NCBI GenBank assembly: GCA_003279945.1
Contig: QCGK01000008.1
Coordinates: 1 to 64,000, forward strand
Direction: 5' to 3'
Origin: Prochlorococcus sp. AG-388-A01
Lineage (GTDB): Bacteria > Cyanobacteriota > Cyanobacteriia > PCC-6307 > Cyanobiaceae
DNA: 64,000 bases
Below are positions 9,799 to 22,534 of this stretch, piece after piece. Positions within the stretch are counted from its first letter, which is position 1. Every line of letters starts with the position of its first letter. The position numbers and the translations under genes were made by a program. Below the pieces are notes generated by a model. That model saw nothing but the letters and a program-made list of their open reading frames with translations, searched no databases and was not told the origin of the DNA.

Positions 9799-10026
9799 AT
9801 GGTTCAAATTTTTAGTTGGATATGGGTAATTTCTGGAGTACTTCTGATACTTTTGGTTTTACTTCATAGTCCCAAAGGTGATGGAATGGGAGGAATTGCA
9901 GCTAGTGGTAGCTCAATGTTCAATAGCGCTAGTAGTGCAGAGGCATCTTTGAACAAAATAACTTGGACTTTTTTAGTTATATTTTTGTCTCTCGCAGTTA
10001 TTCTTAGCGCTGGCTGGATTTCTTAA
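9799..10026 (+). CDS. secG: preprotein translocase subunit SecG
   Basis: 75 aa two-TM protein, GDGMGGIAASGSSMFNSASSAEASLNKITW. Confidence 0.9.
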   Translation: MVQIFSWIWVISGVLLILLVLLHSPKGDGMGGIAASGSSMFNSASSAEASLNKITWTFLVIFLSLAVILSAGWIS

Positions 10027-10038
10027 GTTTCATAAAAA

Positions 10039-10065
10039 AAAGGGATCATTTAAAAAGATCCCTTT
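10039..10065. terminator. bidirectional rho-independent terminator between secG and groL
   Basis: AAAGGGATC-ATTTAAAAA-GATCCCTTT inverted repeat between convergent genes, flanked by A/T tracts. Confidence 0.8.
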
Positions 10066-10093
10066 AATAAAATTTTGATTTATTAACTACTAG

Positions 10094-11755
<1,662 letters not shown>

Positions 11756-11779
11756 TTAATAATTTTTGAAACAAATATT

Positions 11780-12091
11780 TTAGCCTACTACAGCTAAGAT
11801 ATCTTTTTCTGAGAGTAAGACATATTCATCTCCTCCCAATTTAATGTCTGTTCCAGCATATTTACTGTACAAGACTTTATCGCCAATACTCACTTCTGGA
11901 GTCTGTCGAGAACCATCATCATTAAGTTTCCCAGGACCTACCTGAGCAACTTCTCCTACCTGTGGTTTTTCTTTGGCTGAATCAGGCAAAAGAATGCCTC
12001 CAGCAGTTTTTTCCTCAGATGCGGAAACTTTAATAAATATTCTATCTCCCAGTGGTTTTACTGTAGAGACTGTAAGTGAAACAGCTGCCAT
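11780..12091 (-). CDS. groS: co-chaperonin GroES
   Basis: [11 protein letters not shown]...[18 protein letters not shown]. Confidence 0.97.
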
Positions 12092-12208
12092 AGGTTAATG
12101 GAGGGTCATGATTGAGACGCTTTGCGCCATAAAATGGAAAGAGAAAATTCTCGATCCGTAACATCAACAACATAATCCGCGAAGCAGCAATTGATCCATA
12201 CTCTAACT

Positions 12209-12224
12209 GTGCGGGTGGCCGAAC
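12209..12224 (-). promoter_or_regulatory. K-box-like groE regulatory element
   Basis: Minus strand GTTCGG-CCAC-CCGCAC matches GTTCGG-NNAN-CCNNAC described for cyanobacterial groE; ~118 nt upstream of the groES start. Confidence 0.6.
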
Positions 12225-12304
12225 CCATTTAACGAATCTACCCACGAGGTGGTAGTATTTTCGCATAATATGCTGTTTAAGATCAGCTACTTATCACCAA
12301 TTAA

Positions 12305-13771
<1,467 letters not shown>

Positions 13772-13813
13772 ATATCAAAATAAATATTTTAACCTTTTAT
13801 AGTTTTCAAATTA

Positions 13814-14218
13814 ATGTCAATTTCTCTTAAAGTTTTAGCTCCTAATAAAAATGTTTATCAAGGCGAAGCTGAAGAAGTAATCCTTCCTAGTACTACTGGT
13901 CAACTCGGTGTGCTTCCAGGACATATCTCCTTAGTCACAGCTATTGATATTGGCGTTTTAAGGTTAAGAATGAATACTCAGTGGAAATCAATAGCTTTAA
14001 TGGGGGGCTTCGCTGAAATCGAATCAGATGAAGTTATAGTTCTAGTAAACAACGCCGAAATTGGATCTGAAATTAATGTTCAGAATGCTGAACAAGATCT
14101 AAAAGAGGCCAAATTAGCAGTTAGTAAATTCTCTGAAAATGAAAAAAATCCAGAGAAAATAAAAGCACTTAAAGAGATTTCGAAAGCTGAGGCTAGAATT
14201 CAGGCTGCAAAAAACTAA
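13814..14218 (+). CDS. atpC: ATP synthase subunit epsilon
   Basis: [16 protein letters not shown]; downstream of atpD. Confidence 0.96.
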   Translation: MSISLKVLAPNKNVYQGEAEEVILPSTTGQLGVLPGHISLVTAIDIGVLRLRMNTQWKSIALMGGFAEIESDEVIVLVNNAEIGSEINVQNAEQDLKEAKLAVSKFSENEKNPEKIKALKEISKAEARIQAAKN

Positions 14219-14220
14219 TT

Positions 14221-14697
14221 TTAAGCAGTTCCACAAAAAGTTACTTCAGGAAACTTTAACTTTGCTTCTTCTAATTTTTTTGTTTTACCCTCTTCTTGCC
14301 AATAGTTTATTACTTCTGTAGCTTTGTTCAAAATTTCAACTCTTTCATTATCTGTAATCCAACCTTTGTTCTCTAGGTCACTTTTTAATTTTTCCCACGC
14401 ATCATCCCTTGGCCAAAAATAATATGCTGTAAGAGGACTTGGCCCGCCCCCTACTATTTGGTCAACAGCTAAAGCGACATTATCAGGCAACCATAAGACT
14501 TTAATGATAAATCTCCCTTCATCAGGTTTGGGAGTATAACCAGTAGGTACTCCATCTTCATCAATAGTGGCAGCTGCTAGAACAGCACTGGCTCCCATCA
14601 TTCCTAAATTAGGAGAAGAATTTTTAGATTTTGGGTAATCACTGTTTTTTTCTTTTTTTTCTGTTGAATTTTGATTTGACTTATCTGATGAGGTCAT
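14221..14697 (-). CDS. PSRP-3/Ycf65 ribosomal protein with N-terminal low-complexity extension
   Basis: [20 protein letters not shown]...[19 protein letters not shown]. Confidence 0.85.
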   Translation of the reverse strand: MTSSDKSNQNSTEKKEKNSDYPKSKNSSPNLGMMGASAVLAAATIDEDGVPTGYTPKPDEGRFIIKVLWLPDNVALAVDQIVGGGPSPLTAYYFWPRDDAWEKLKSDLENKGWITDNERVEILNKATEVINYWQEEGKTKKLEEAKLKFPEVTFCGTA

Positions 14698-14804
14698 TCA
14701 ATTATTTATATTCAATAATTAATTTATCAGTTTATGGTCACATTTTGATTGATTTATGCAAAATTTCTTGATTTTAGTTATTGATCCTTTCTTAACAAAA
14801 TTTT

Positions 14805-14963
14805 TTATCTGTCATGTGAAACTTGATAAAAATCATAAATCGTAGATTCCAATGCATCCCAAAGATCTTTAGGAATATCGTTTTCTTCTGCAAACATCCC
14901 AAGCTGGCTTGCAAAGCCCCTCGCTTGAGAGAGTTTCAAATTATATGAATCTGAATTATCCAT
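14805..14963 (-). CDS. small hypothetical protein, 52 aa
   Basis: Read by eye: MDNSDSYNLKLSQARGFASQLGMFAEENDIPKDLWDALESTIYDFYQVSHDR*; not in ORF track. Confidence 0.6.
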   Translation of the reverse strand: MDNSDSYNLKLSQARGFASQLGMFAEENDIPKDLWDALESTIYDFYQVSHDR

Positions 14964-15017
14964 TTTTAAACTTTAAACATTATAAAAAATAAATCTATTA
15001 AGAAGATAAGTCAAATT

Positions 15018-16343
15018 TTAAAATTCTAAATCAGAAATTTCTTTAAGTGCAGCGATACTTAAAACTTCTGGTTTTGAATCTTTAACCAGAACATCATCTT
15101 CAATTCTTATTCCAATGCCTTTCCATTTTTCATCAATATTAGGTTGTCCATCAGGGACCGGGATCCTATCACTAATGTAGATACCTGGTTCTACCGTAAG
15201 AATCATTCCATTCTGTAATGGCACTTGATAGTCCCCCATTCTATATGCTCCTACATCATGAACATCTAAGCCAAGCCAATGTCCAGTTCTATGCATGTAA
15301 AGGTGTTTATATGATTGATTCTCAATTATTTCCTCAGTACTGCCCGATAATAAACCAATTTCTTTTAATCCCTCTATCAGAACTGTTAAAGCAACATTAT
15401 GCACATTACTAGAATTTGATCCAGTTACGACACTATTAATTGCATTTTTCTGAGCACTTAATACAATTTCGTAGATAACTTTTTGCTCTTCAGAAAATTT
15501 CCCGCCAATTGGAATAGTCCTGGTTATATCTCCATTGTAATAATCAGTAAGTGAGCAGCCTGCATCGACCAACAATAAATCTTTTTTATTCAATGGTGCG
15601 TTATTTGAGGTGTAATGCAAAATACATGCATTATCTCCTGAAGCAACAATAGAATTATAAGCAGGTCCTCTAGCCCCTTTTTCCAAAAAAAATCCCTCTA
15701 GAAGACCCTGAATTTGTCTTTCATTTTTCTTAGATGAGATAGATTCTCTAACTAGTTCATGAGCTTCTGCTGAAATTTGTGTAGCCTTTCTCATTCTATT
15801 TATTTCAAATTCACTTTTAATTAACCTCATCTCATTTAAGTAAATTTCTGGAGATTTTATAGAATTTGCACCAATCCCTAATCTTGATCTATTTTCAAGT
15901 TGTTGCGAAAATACCTCAAGTACTATTTTCTCAATTAATGGATATTTACCAATTGAAAAAACAAGTTCTTCAGAACCATTTATGTAATATGGAAGTAAAT
16001 CTTTAAGTTCATTTATTGAGTGAGCCTTGTCAGCCTTAAACTCCTTTTCAGCGCCTTCTAAACCCCATCTAAAGCCATGCCAAACTTCACTAATAACATC
16101 TTTAGGAGCAACAAACAAAATAAATCTCTCTCCCTTTGGCTTATGAGATAAGAAAAGAGCGATTGCATCTGGCTCATCAAAACCCGTTAAGTACCAAAAA
16201 TTACTATCTTGTCTAAAAGGATATTCGCAATCAGCATGATGTTTTACAAGATTAGCGCCTGGAATAATAGCAGCTTTTCCATCTAACTTATCTAAGAAAA
16301 TTTCTCTTCTTTCTTCAAATACTTTATGGTTGGGGTTAAACAT
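15018..16343 (-). CDS. pepP: Xaa-Pro aminopeptidase (M24B)
   Basis: LLLVDAGCSLTDYYNGDITRTIPIGGKF, HRTGHWLGLDVHDVG, TVEPGIY. Confidence 0.9.
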   Translation of the reverse strand: MFNPNHKVFEERREIFLDKLDGKAAIIPGANLVKHHADCEYPFRQDSNFWYLTGFDEPDAIALFLSHKPKGERFILFVAPKDVISEVWHGFRWGLEGAEKEFKADKAHSINELKDLLPYYINGSEELVFSIGKYPLIEKIVLEVFSQQLENRSRLGIGANSIKSPEIYLNEMRLIKSEFEINRMRKATQISAEAHELVRESISSKKNERQIQGLLEGFFLEKGARGPAYNSIVASGDNACILHYTSNNAPLNKKDLLLVDAGCSLTDYYNGDITRTIPIGGKFSEEQKVIYEIVLSAQKNAINSVVTGSNSSNVHNVALTVLIEGLKEIGLLSGSTEEIIENQSYKHLYMHRTGHWLGLDVHDVGAYRMGDYQVPLQNGMILTVEPGIYISDRIPVPDGQPNIDEKWKGIGIRIEDDVLVKDSKPEVLSIAALKEISDLEF

Positions 16344-16417
16344 AAATTGTATATTGGCGTGTTTAAAAAAAAAATGGAAGAATGAATTAAAACAGATTTA
16401 GTATTTATTCTATTTTA

Positions 16418-17395
16418 ATGGAACCAAGTGTATACGGTTTAGTTTTACTTATTTTTATTATCTTAATTGGATCAGCATGTTGTTCGGGAGTAGAAGCAGC
16501 TTTTTTAGCTGTAAATTCAATTAGAATTTTAGAAATAGCATCAAAACAGAAGCCTAAAAGTTCTGCCAATCAACTCCTTCAACTTAGAAAACATCTCGGG
16601 AGGACTTTAACTGTAATTACAATTACTAATAATGGATTTAACATAATTGGAAGTCTTATTTTGGGTGTATATGGTGCAATGGTAATCAATAGTAGTTATG
16701 GCTTAACCCTTTTTTCAATTGCTTTTTATATACTAGTTGTCTTAGTTGGAGAAGTCCTTCCCAAAGCTCTTGGTACAAGATTTTCAGTGCAAATAGCATT
16801 ATTTTCCGTTCCAATACTGAGACTATTAAATATTTTAATGAGGCCATTTTTAATATTAATAGAGCAAATATTTCCAGTTATTACTGCCGAAAATGAAATT
16901 TCAACTGATGAAGAAGAAATTAGGCAAATGGCAAAAATTGGTAGTCAGAAAGGTTTGATAGAAGCTGATGAGGCAGCAATGATATTTAAGGTTTTTCAAT
17001 TAAATGATTTAAAAGCTAAAGATTTAATGATTCCCAGAGTATCATCACCTTGTCTTGATGGCTCTTCAAATCTTGATGAAATTTCAAAACTTATAATGTC
17101 AGATAACTCCTTATGGTGGGTTATTTTGGGAGATAAAGTTGACAAAATTCAAGGGGTAGTTAGACGTGAAAATATGCTTACAAAATTAATTAATGGGGAA
17201 AATAAAAAATTATTATCAGAAATTTGCGAACCTGTCGAATACATTCCAGAAATGATAAAGGCAGATCAATTATTGACAAAATTTGACAAGAATCATAAAG
17301 GAGTGAAAGTAGTAGTAGATGAATTTGGAGGATTTGTGGGAATTATTGATGCAGAAGCTGTGTTATCTGTATTAGCTGGTTGGTGGAAAAAATAA
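16418..17395 (+). CDS. CNNM/HlyC-CorC-type membrane protein with CBS region
   Basis: CNNM TM domain, GEVLPKALGTRF, RVSSPCLDGSSNLDEIS. Confidence 0.8.
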   Translation: MEPSVYGLVLLIFIILIGSACCSGVEAAFLAVNSIRILEIASKQKPKSSANQLLQLRKHLGRTLTVITITNNGFNIIGSLILGVYGAMVINSSYGLTLFSIAFYILVVLVGEVLPKALGTRFSVQIALFSVPILRLLNILMRPFLILIEQIFPVITAENEISTDEEEIRQMAKIGSQKGLIEADEAAMIFKVFQLNDLKAKDLMIPRVSSPCLDGSSNLDEISKLIMSDNSLWWVILGDKVDKIQGVVRRENMLTKLINGENKKLLSEICEPVEYIPEMIKADQLLTKFDKNHKGVKVVVDEFGGFVGIIDAEAVLSVLAGWWKK

Positions 17396-17398
17396 ATT

Positions 17399-18640
17399 AT
17401 GAAACAATTAAAAATTAATAAAAATTATTTACTTTTAAAGCATTGGTGGGAGGCTCAAGATCTTAGCAACTATGAAAAAAGTTTTTTTAATAGAGAAATA
17501 ATATCTTTTAATCAACAACTTTTTAGACTCAAAGAAAAAAAAATAAGAATTGGCACATATGGTAAGTCAGGCGTAGGTAAATCCTCTGTTTTGAATTCTT
17601 TATTAAAAAAAGAAATATTCAGCACAAATATTATCAACGGTTCTACCAGAGAAATACAAAAGGAAGAGTGGATCCTTAAAGATCAAACGCTTCAAAGTAT
17701 AGAGTTACTTGATTCGCCAGGATTTGATTTCTGTAATATTAAATTTCCTAATAAAATTTACTCTCAAATAAATCATTCAGATCTTATTTTATTTGTAGTG
17801 GCAGGAGATATAAATAGAAATGAAGTAAGCAAAATCGACTCCTTTATTAAAGATGGAAAAAAAATTCTTATAATTTTAAATAAAATTGATCTTTTGAAAA
17901 AAAATGAATTAAAAGAAATAATTGAAAATATAAAATTTAAGCTACCAAAGGATTTAAATATTCCCATTATTATTAATTATGAAAATAATCTTAAAAACTA
18001 CATTACAAAAATTGTAAATCAATATGGAGAAATATTACTAACACTAAATTCTCTTCAATTAGCTGACAAATTATTTTTAAAAATAAAAGGGCAAAGATTA
18101 AAAAGAAGGCAAAAATTAGCTCAGTCAACTATAGGTAAATTCTCGACCGTTAAAGCATCAGCAGTAGCTCTTAATCCATTTATTTTGTTTGATATTGCTG
18201 GTAGTTTTGCTATAGATACAGCATTAATTACCGAATTAAGTAAGATTTATGGCTTAAATTTAAAGGGTGAATCTACAAGAAAAATATTCCAGAATATATC
18301 CATTAATAATCTATTTTTAGGTGTCACCCAAATTGGTATAAATACATCTTTCAATCTTATTAAGAAAGTAATTTTATTAACAGCACCGTTCACTAGCGGG
18401 CTATCATTATTACCATATGGACCTGTAGCAATTATTCAAGCAGCAATAGCGGTTCATTCCACAAAAATCCTTGGCAAATTAGCAGCTAAAGAGATATTTA
18501 TAAGAAGCAAAGTTTCTTTTATAGAACCTTCAATTATGATCCAAAATATAACTTTTAAAGACCCGGAGATTTTTAATCATATGAATATTTATTTATCAAA
18601 TAGGGATTTTAATAATAATTTTATTAGTTTTCTGCCTTAA
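17399..18640 (+). CDS. Era-like GTPase with C-terminal DUF697-like membrane region
   Basis: G1 GKSGVGKSS, G3 DSPGFD, G4 NKID; hydrophobic C-terminal half. Confidence 0.75.
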   Translation: MKQLKINKNYLLLKHWWEAQDLSNYEKSFFNREIISFNQQLFRLKEKKIRIGTYGKSGVGKSSVLNSLLKKEIFSTNIINGSTREIQKEEWILKDQTLQSIELLDSPGFDFCNIKFPNKIYSQINHSDLILFVVAGDINRNEVSKIDSFIKDGKKILIILNKIDLLKKNELKEIIENIKFKLPKDLNIPIIINYENNLKNYITKIVNQYGEILLTLNSLQLADKLFLKIKGQRLKRRQKLAQSTIGKFSTVKASAVALNPFILFDIAGSFAIDTALITELSKIYGLNLKGESTRKIFQNISINNLFLGVTQIGINTSFNLIKKVILLTAPFTSGLSLLPYGPVAIIQAAIAVHSTKILGKLAAKEIFIRSKVSFIEPSIMIQNITFKDPEIFNHMNIYLSNRDFNNNFISFLP

Positions 18641-18648
18641 AACTTAAA

Positions 18649-19227
18649 ATGGTAAACAGCTTTGCTTTGTTTGGTACTAGTGCAGATCCACCTACTATCG
18701 GTCATAAAAAAATACTTGAAGAATTATCCAAAATTTATTCTTTTACTATTAGTTATGTAAGCAACAACCCAAATAAAACTCATATTGAAGATATCTCAAT
18801 TCGAAGTCATTTGTTAAAAACTTTGATTGGAGATTTAGATAATCCCAAAATTTTATTTAATCAAAGTATTAGTAGCCCATGGTCAGTAGAGTCAATTAAA
18901 AAATGTAAAGAAATTTATGAATTTAAAAATTTAGATTTTGTTATTGGGAGTGATTTAATTAAAGATATTTTCCACTGGAAAAACTTTGATAAAATTACTG
19001 AAGAGGTAAGTTTTTTTATAATTTTAAGAGAGGGATATCCTGTTGAATCAAATACTCTTAAAATGTTAGAAACTTATAAAGTGAGATTTAAAATCTCAAC
19101 TATAAAAATTCCAAACATTTCAAGTTCTAAATTCAGATTAAATTTTAATTATTCTAATTTACCAAAATCATTAATAGATTATGTAAAGGAGAATAATTTA
19201 TATGAATCCACTAAATTAGTCGAATGA
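18649..19227 (+). CDS. nadD: nicotinate-nucleotide adenylyltransferase
   Basis: ALFGTSADPPTIGHKKIL; ISSSKFR; next to nadE. Confidence 0.8.
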   Translation: MVNSFALFGTSADPPTIGHKKILEELSKIYSFTISYVSNNPNKTHIEDISIRSHLLKTLIGDLDNPKILFNQSISSPWSVESIKKCKEIYEFKNLDFVIGSDLIKDIFHWKNFDKITEEVSFFIILREGYPVESNTLKMLETYKVRFKISTIKIPNISSSKFRLNFNYSNLPKSLIDYVKENNLYESTKLVE

Positions 19228-20918
19228 AGTTTTTCCTTGCTCAAATTAATCCAATTGTTGGAGATTTAGAGGGCAATGCCAGAAAAATACTTGATGTTGC
19301 TTCGAAAGCTAGCTCAAATTCTGCTGATTTAGTTCTCACTCCAGAATTATCATTATGGGGATATCCAGCAAATGACCTACTTCTAAAAAGAAATTTAATC
19401 AAAAATCAATATCAAATTCTTGACCAATTAGCTTTAGATATTAATAAAAAATATGGAAACTTGAGTATCACAGTTGGGATAGCTGAGATAATAAATGATT
19501 CTTTTTTCCCAAATCTTTATAATTCTATTGCATTGCTTGAGCGTGGTGAATGGAAAATAATTGCTCGTAAAATTATTCTTCCCACCTATGAAGTATTTGA
19601 TGAGAAAAGATACTTTAGATCAGAAAAAAAAGTTTCCATATTGATAAAAAAAATTAAAAATAAAACTTTGCGAATTGGCTTTACTATATGTGAGGATTTA
19701 TGGGTCAACAAAGATATAGAAGGTAGAGGTATTCATAAAAAAAATCCCATTGTTGATTTAAAGAAAAAAAAAGTTGATATTTTAGTAAATTTATCAGCCT
19801 CACCATATACTTTCAAAAAGTTAGAGCTAAGATTCAAAGTTTCCAGTTTTGCTGCCCAATTTCTTAAAGTACCACTTATATATGTAAACCAGATTGGAGC
19901 AAATGATAATTTAATTTTTGATGGTAATAGTTTTATTCTTGATAAAAATGGATCTAAAATTAAGCAATTAAAATCTTTTTCAGAAGACCTCTTTAGTTGG
20001 GAAATTGAACATATAAAACCTGAGAAAAATATATTTGAAAGCTCTGAGATGTCATCAATTTTTGATGCATTAGTCCTTGGTGTTAAAGATTATGCTAAAA
20101 AATGTGGATTTAAAACGGCTTTAATTGGACTAAGTGGCGGCATTGATTCAGCAATAGTTTCGGCAATTGCGACAGCTGCTCTTGGCAGTAATAATGTTTA
20201 TTGTGTCTCAATGCCTTCTAAATGGAGCTCATCTCATTCAAAAAGTGATGCTAAAGATTTAGCGAAAAGATTAAAGATAAATTTCAACAGTATCCCAATT
20301 GAAAACCTGATGAACTCATTTGAAGAATCTTTTTTAAAAACTTTAGATTTCAAGATGGCTGAAATAACAAATCAAAATATTCAATCAAGAATAAGAGGAA
20401 CGCTTCTAATGGCTTTGGCAAATCAAGAAAAGCATTTATTACTTTCAACAGGAAATAAATCGGAACTAGCTGTGGGATATTGCACACTTTATGGAGATAT
20501 GAATGGAGGATTATCTGTAATTGGAGATTTATATAAAACTAATGTTTTTAAATTATGCAATTGGCTTGATAGTAAAGATTCAATTAATCATAGAAAATCA
20601 TATATGTTAAATAGTAATGTAAATATAATTGGGGAAAATATACGGATGAAACCCCCAAGTGCCGAACTAGGACCTGATCAATTAGATACTGATTCTCTCC
20701 CACCATATTCCATTTTAGATAATGTTCTGAAAGGCATTATTGAAGAGAAAAAAGATTTAAAACAACTTGAAGAAAATGGTTATGAAAAAGAATTAATTTT
20801 AAAAATAATCTTACTCATAAAGAAAGCCGAATTTAAAAGAAAACAGGCTCCTCCAATCCTTAAACTAAGTAGTCAGTCCTTAGGAAGTGACTGGAGAGTT
20901 CCAATAGCAATTTCTTAG
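19224..20918 (+). CDS. nadE: glutamine-dependent NAD+ synthetase
   Basis: N-terminal nitrilase domain plus GLSGGIDSAIVSAIA synthetase domain. Confidence 0.93.
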   Translation: MKFFLAQINPIVGDLEGNARKILDVASKASSNSADLVLTPELSLWGYPANDLLLKRNLIKNQYQILDQLALDINKKYGNLSITVGIAEIINDSFFPNLYNSIALLERGEWKIIARKIILPTYEVFDEKRYFRSEKKVSILIKKIKNKTLRIGFTICEDLWVNKDIEGRGIHKKNPIVDLKKKKVDILVNLSASPYTFKKLELRFKVSSFAAQFLKVPLIYVNQIGANDNLIFDGNSFILDKNGSKIKQLKSFSEDLFSWEIEHIKPEKNIFESSEMSSIFDALVLGVKDYAKKCGFKTALIGLSGGIDSAIVSAIATAALGSNNVYCVSMPSKWSSSHSKSDAKDLAKRLKINFNSIPIENLMNSFEESFLKTLDFKMAEITNQNIQSRIRGTLLMALANQEKHLLLSTGNKSELAVGYCTLYGDMNGGLSVIGDLYKTNVFKLCNWLDSKDSINHRKSYMLNSNVNIIGENIRMKPPSAELGPDQLDTDSLPPYSILDNVLKGIIEEKKDLKQLEENGYEKELILKIILLIKKAEFKRKQAPPILKLSSQSLGSDWRVPIAIS

Positions 20919-21976
20919 TAATCTTCATTTGAACATTTTTGGATTTTTTTTAAAGGCCTTTTAATTGAATTAAGATTTATACCTTTTCTGATAGCAAGAA
21001 TTATGCCTGCAGCTTCTAAATAATTATTCACTTCAAAAAGATTAGGATAATCATAAAACTCATTAGTCACTTTTAATGTGTTTTGATTTTTTACAGAGAT
21101 AATATTTAAACCTTTTTCAATACCTGCTAGTACTGCTTCTCCACCTAGAGCACCATTAGGAACGACAATAGATTCAATTTGATTTGGATGTAATGAGATT
21201 AGTTCATTTACAAAAGGTAACTCAACAATGTCAGGCGCATTACTTAAACCAATCAATACTGATGGTAGAAAAGTATATCCTATTTCTTCTCCAGCTGCGC
21301 GAGGATCTAAATTTTCATTCAACTCAATTAGATTTAAAGCTGGTGCGTGAGCACATGGAACTTTTAAGAATTTGCTGATTATATGACTAATAACTGCTTC
21401 GACTCCAGCAATAGGATCAACCCCTTTGCCCTCTCGATAAATATTTGTTTCTGGAGAATCTGAATCATCTGGAAATTTTGCCACAATCGCTATTGCAGTA
21501 ACTCCTTTTTCTATTAAACATTTACCTGCTTCAATTAGAGTATTAGGATTTTCAATTATGCCACCACTCATTTTTGACAAATCAGAATCAATCACTATAT
21601 TTAATGGTTGTTTTGTAACTACATAAGAATGAATATTAATCCCTAAAGTAGAAACACACGCATCAGCAACTTGTAAATGTCTTACTAATATTTCACTTTC
21701 AATGGCTGAATCAAAAATTATCCCAATTTTCTGTTGCTTTGCCCTTTTTAAAGCAATTTCTCCTCTAGCAAGTCGGTCTAAACTATAACCCTCAACATAA
21801 AAAATATTTTTATCTTTTTCAGAAAGAGTACCACCATTCATAACATTTGGATGAGTAATTAAACATCCACTTGCCGATGCCAATAATTTAGCGGTAGGAA
21901 GTGCATCCCCAGCAAAACCTCCTATTTCGCAACCTATTCCAGTTGGAACAATGAATATTGTTGGTGAAGTTTCCAT
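20915..21976 (-). CDS. DUF3326 family protein
   Basis: IFIVPTGIGCEIGGFAGDA... cyanobacterial conserved protein. Confidence 0.7.
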   Translation of the reverse strand: METSPTIFIVPTGIGCEIGGFAGDALPTAKLLASASGCLITHPNVMNGGTLSEKDKNIFYVEGYSLDRLARGEIALKRAKQQKIGIIFDSAIESEILVRHLQVADACVSTLGINIHSYVVTKQPLNIVIDSDLSKMSGGIIENPNTLIEAGKCLIEKGVTAIAIVAKFPDDSDSPETNIYREGKGVDPIAGVEAVISHIISKFLKVPCAHAPALNLIELNENLDPRAAGEEIGYTFLPSVLIGLSNAPDIVELPFVNELISLHPNQIESIVVPNGALGGEAVLAGIEKGLNIISVKNQNTLKVTNEFYDYPNLFEVNNYLEAAGIILAIRKGINLNSIKRPLKKIQKCSNEDY

Positions 21977-22003
21977 AAAAAATATTTAAATTTATATTCT
22001 TCT

Positions 22004-22195
22004 TTAATTAGCCAATACAGCTTTAATTTTAAGTTTTTTCATGCCATTAGAGTTAATAGAATTTTGAATATCAACAATTGACCATCGAATTACATCACCT
22101 TTTTTTTCTAAATTTGAAATGATAAATTCCCTTAAATTTTTTAATTTTATTGAAACTGGCCAATCCAAATAAAAATCAACTGAACTTAATTTCAT
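22004..22195 (-). CDS. small hypothetical protein, 63 aa
   Basis: ORF track; overlaps the ferredoxin stop region by 4 nt. Confidence 0.6.
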   Translation of the reverse strand: MKLSSVDFYLDWPVSIKLKNLREFIISNLEKKGDVIRWSIVDIQNSINSNGMKKLKIKAVLAN

Positions 22196-22518
22196 TTTTG
22201 ATACTTACCAAATTGATCATTATATAAATCATCTTCAACTTTTTCACCAATAACAACATGCAAATCTGACTTAGGATATGCCACACACAAAAGTGCAAAT
22301 CCCTTTTCTCTTAAATCATCATTTAATCCCATAGCATCTTCTTGCTCAACAGATCCTTCCAATATTATTGATGCACAACTTGTACAAACTCCTGAACAAC
22401 AACTATTTGGCAAATCTATACCATTCATTTTTGCTGCCGAAATAACATCTTGATCTTCAGAACACAAAAAACTAAAAGTCTTTTGCTCAAATTGAACTTT
22501 GATATTGTATTCAGGCAT
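22192..22518 (-). CDS. 2Fe-2S plant-type ferredoxin
   Basis: NSCCSGVCTSCASIILEG...CVAYP cluster motif. Confidence 0.9.
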   Translation of the reverse strand: MPEYNIKVQFEQKTFSFLCSEDQDVISAAKMNGIDLPNSCCSGVCTSCASIILEGSVEQEDAMGLNDDLREKGFALLCVAYPKSDLHVVIGEKVEDDLYNDQFGKYQK

Positions 22519-22534
22519 ATTCTAATTCTTACCG

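Noticed and set aside
12042-12266. 74-aa minus-strand ORF overlapping groES and its promoter
   Set aside because: Runs through the groES upstream region including the K-box; composition not convincing.
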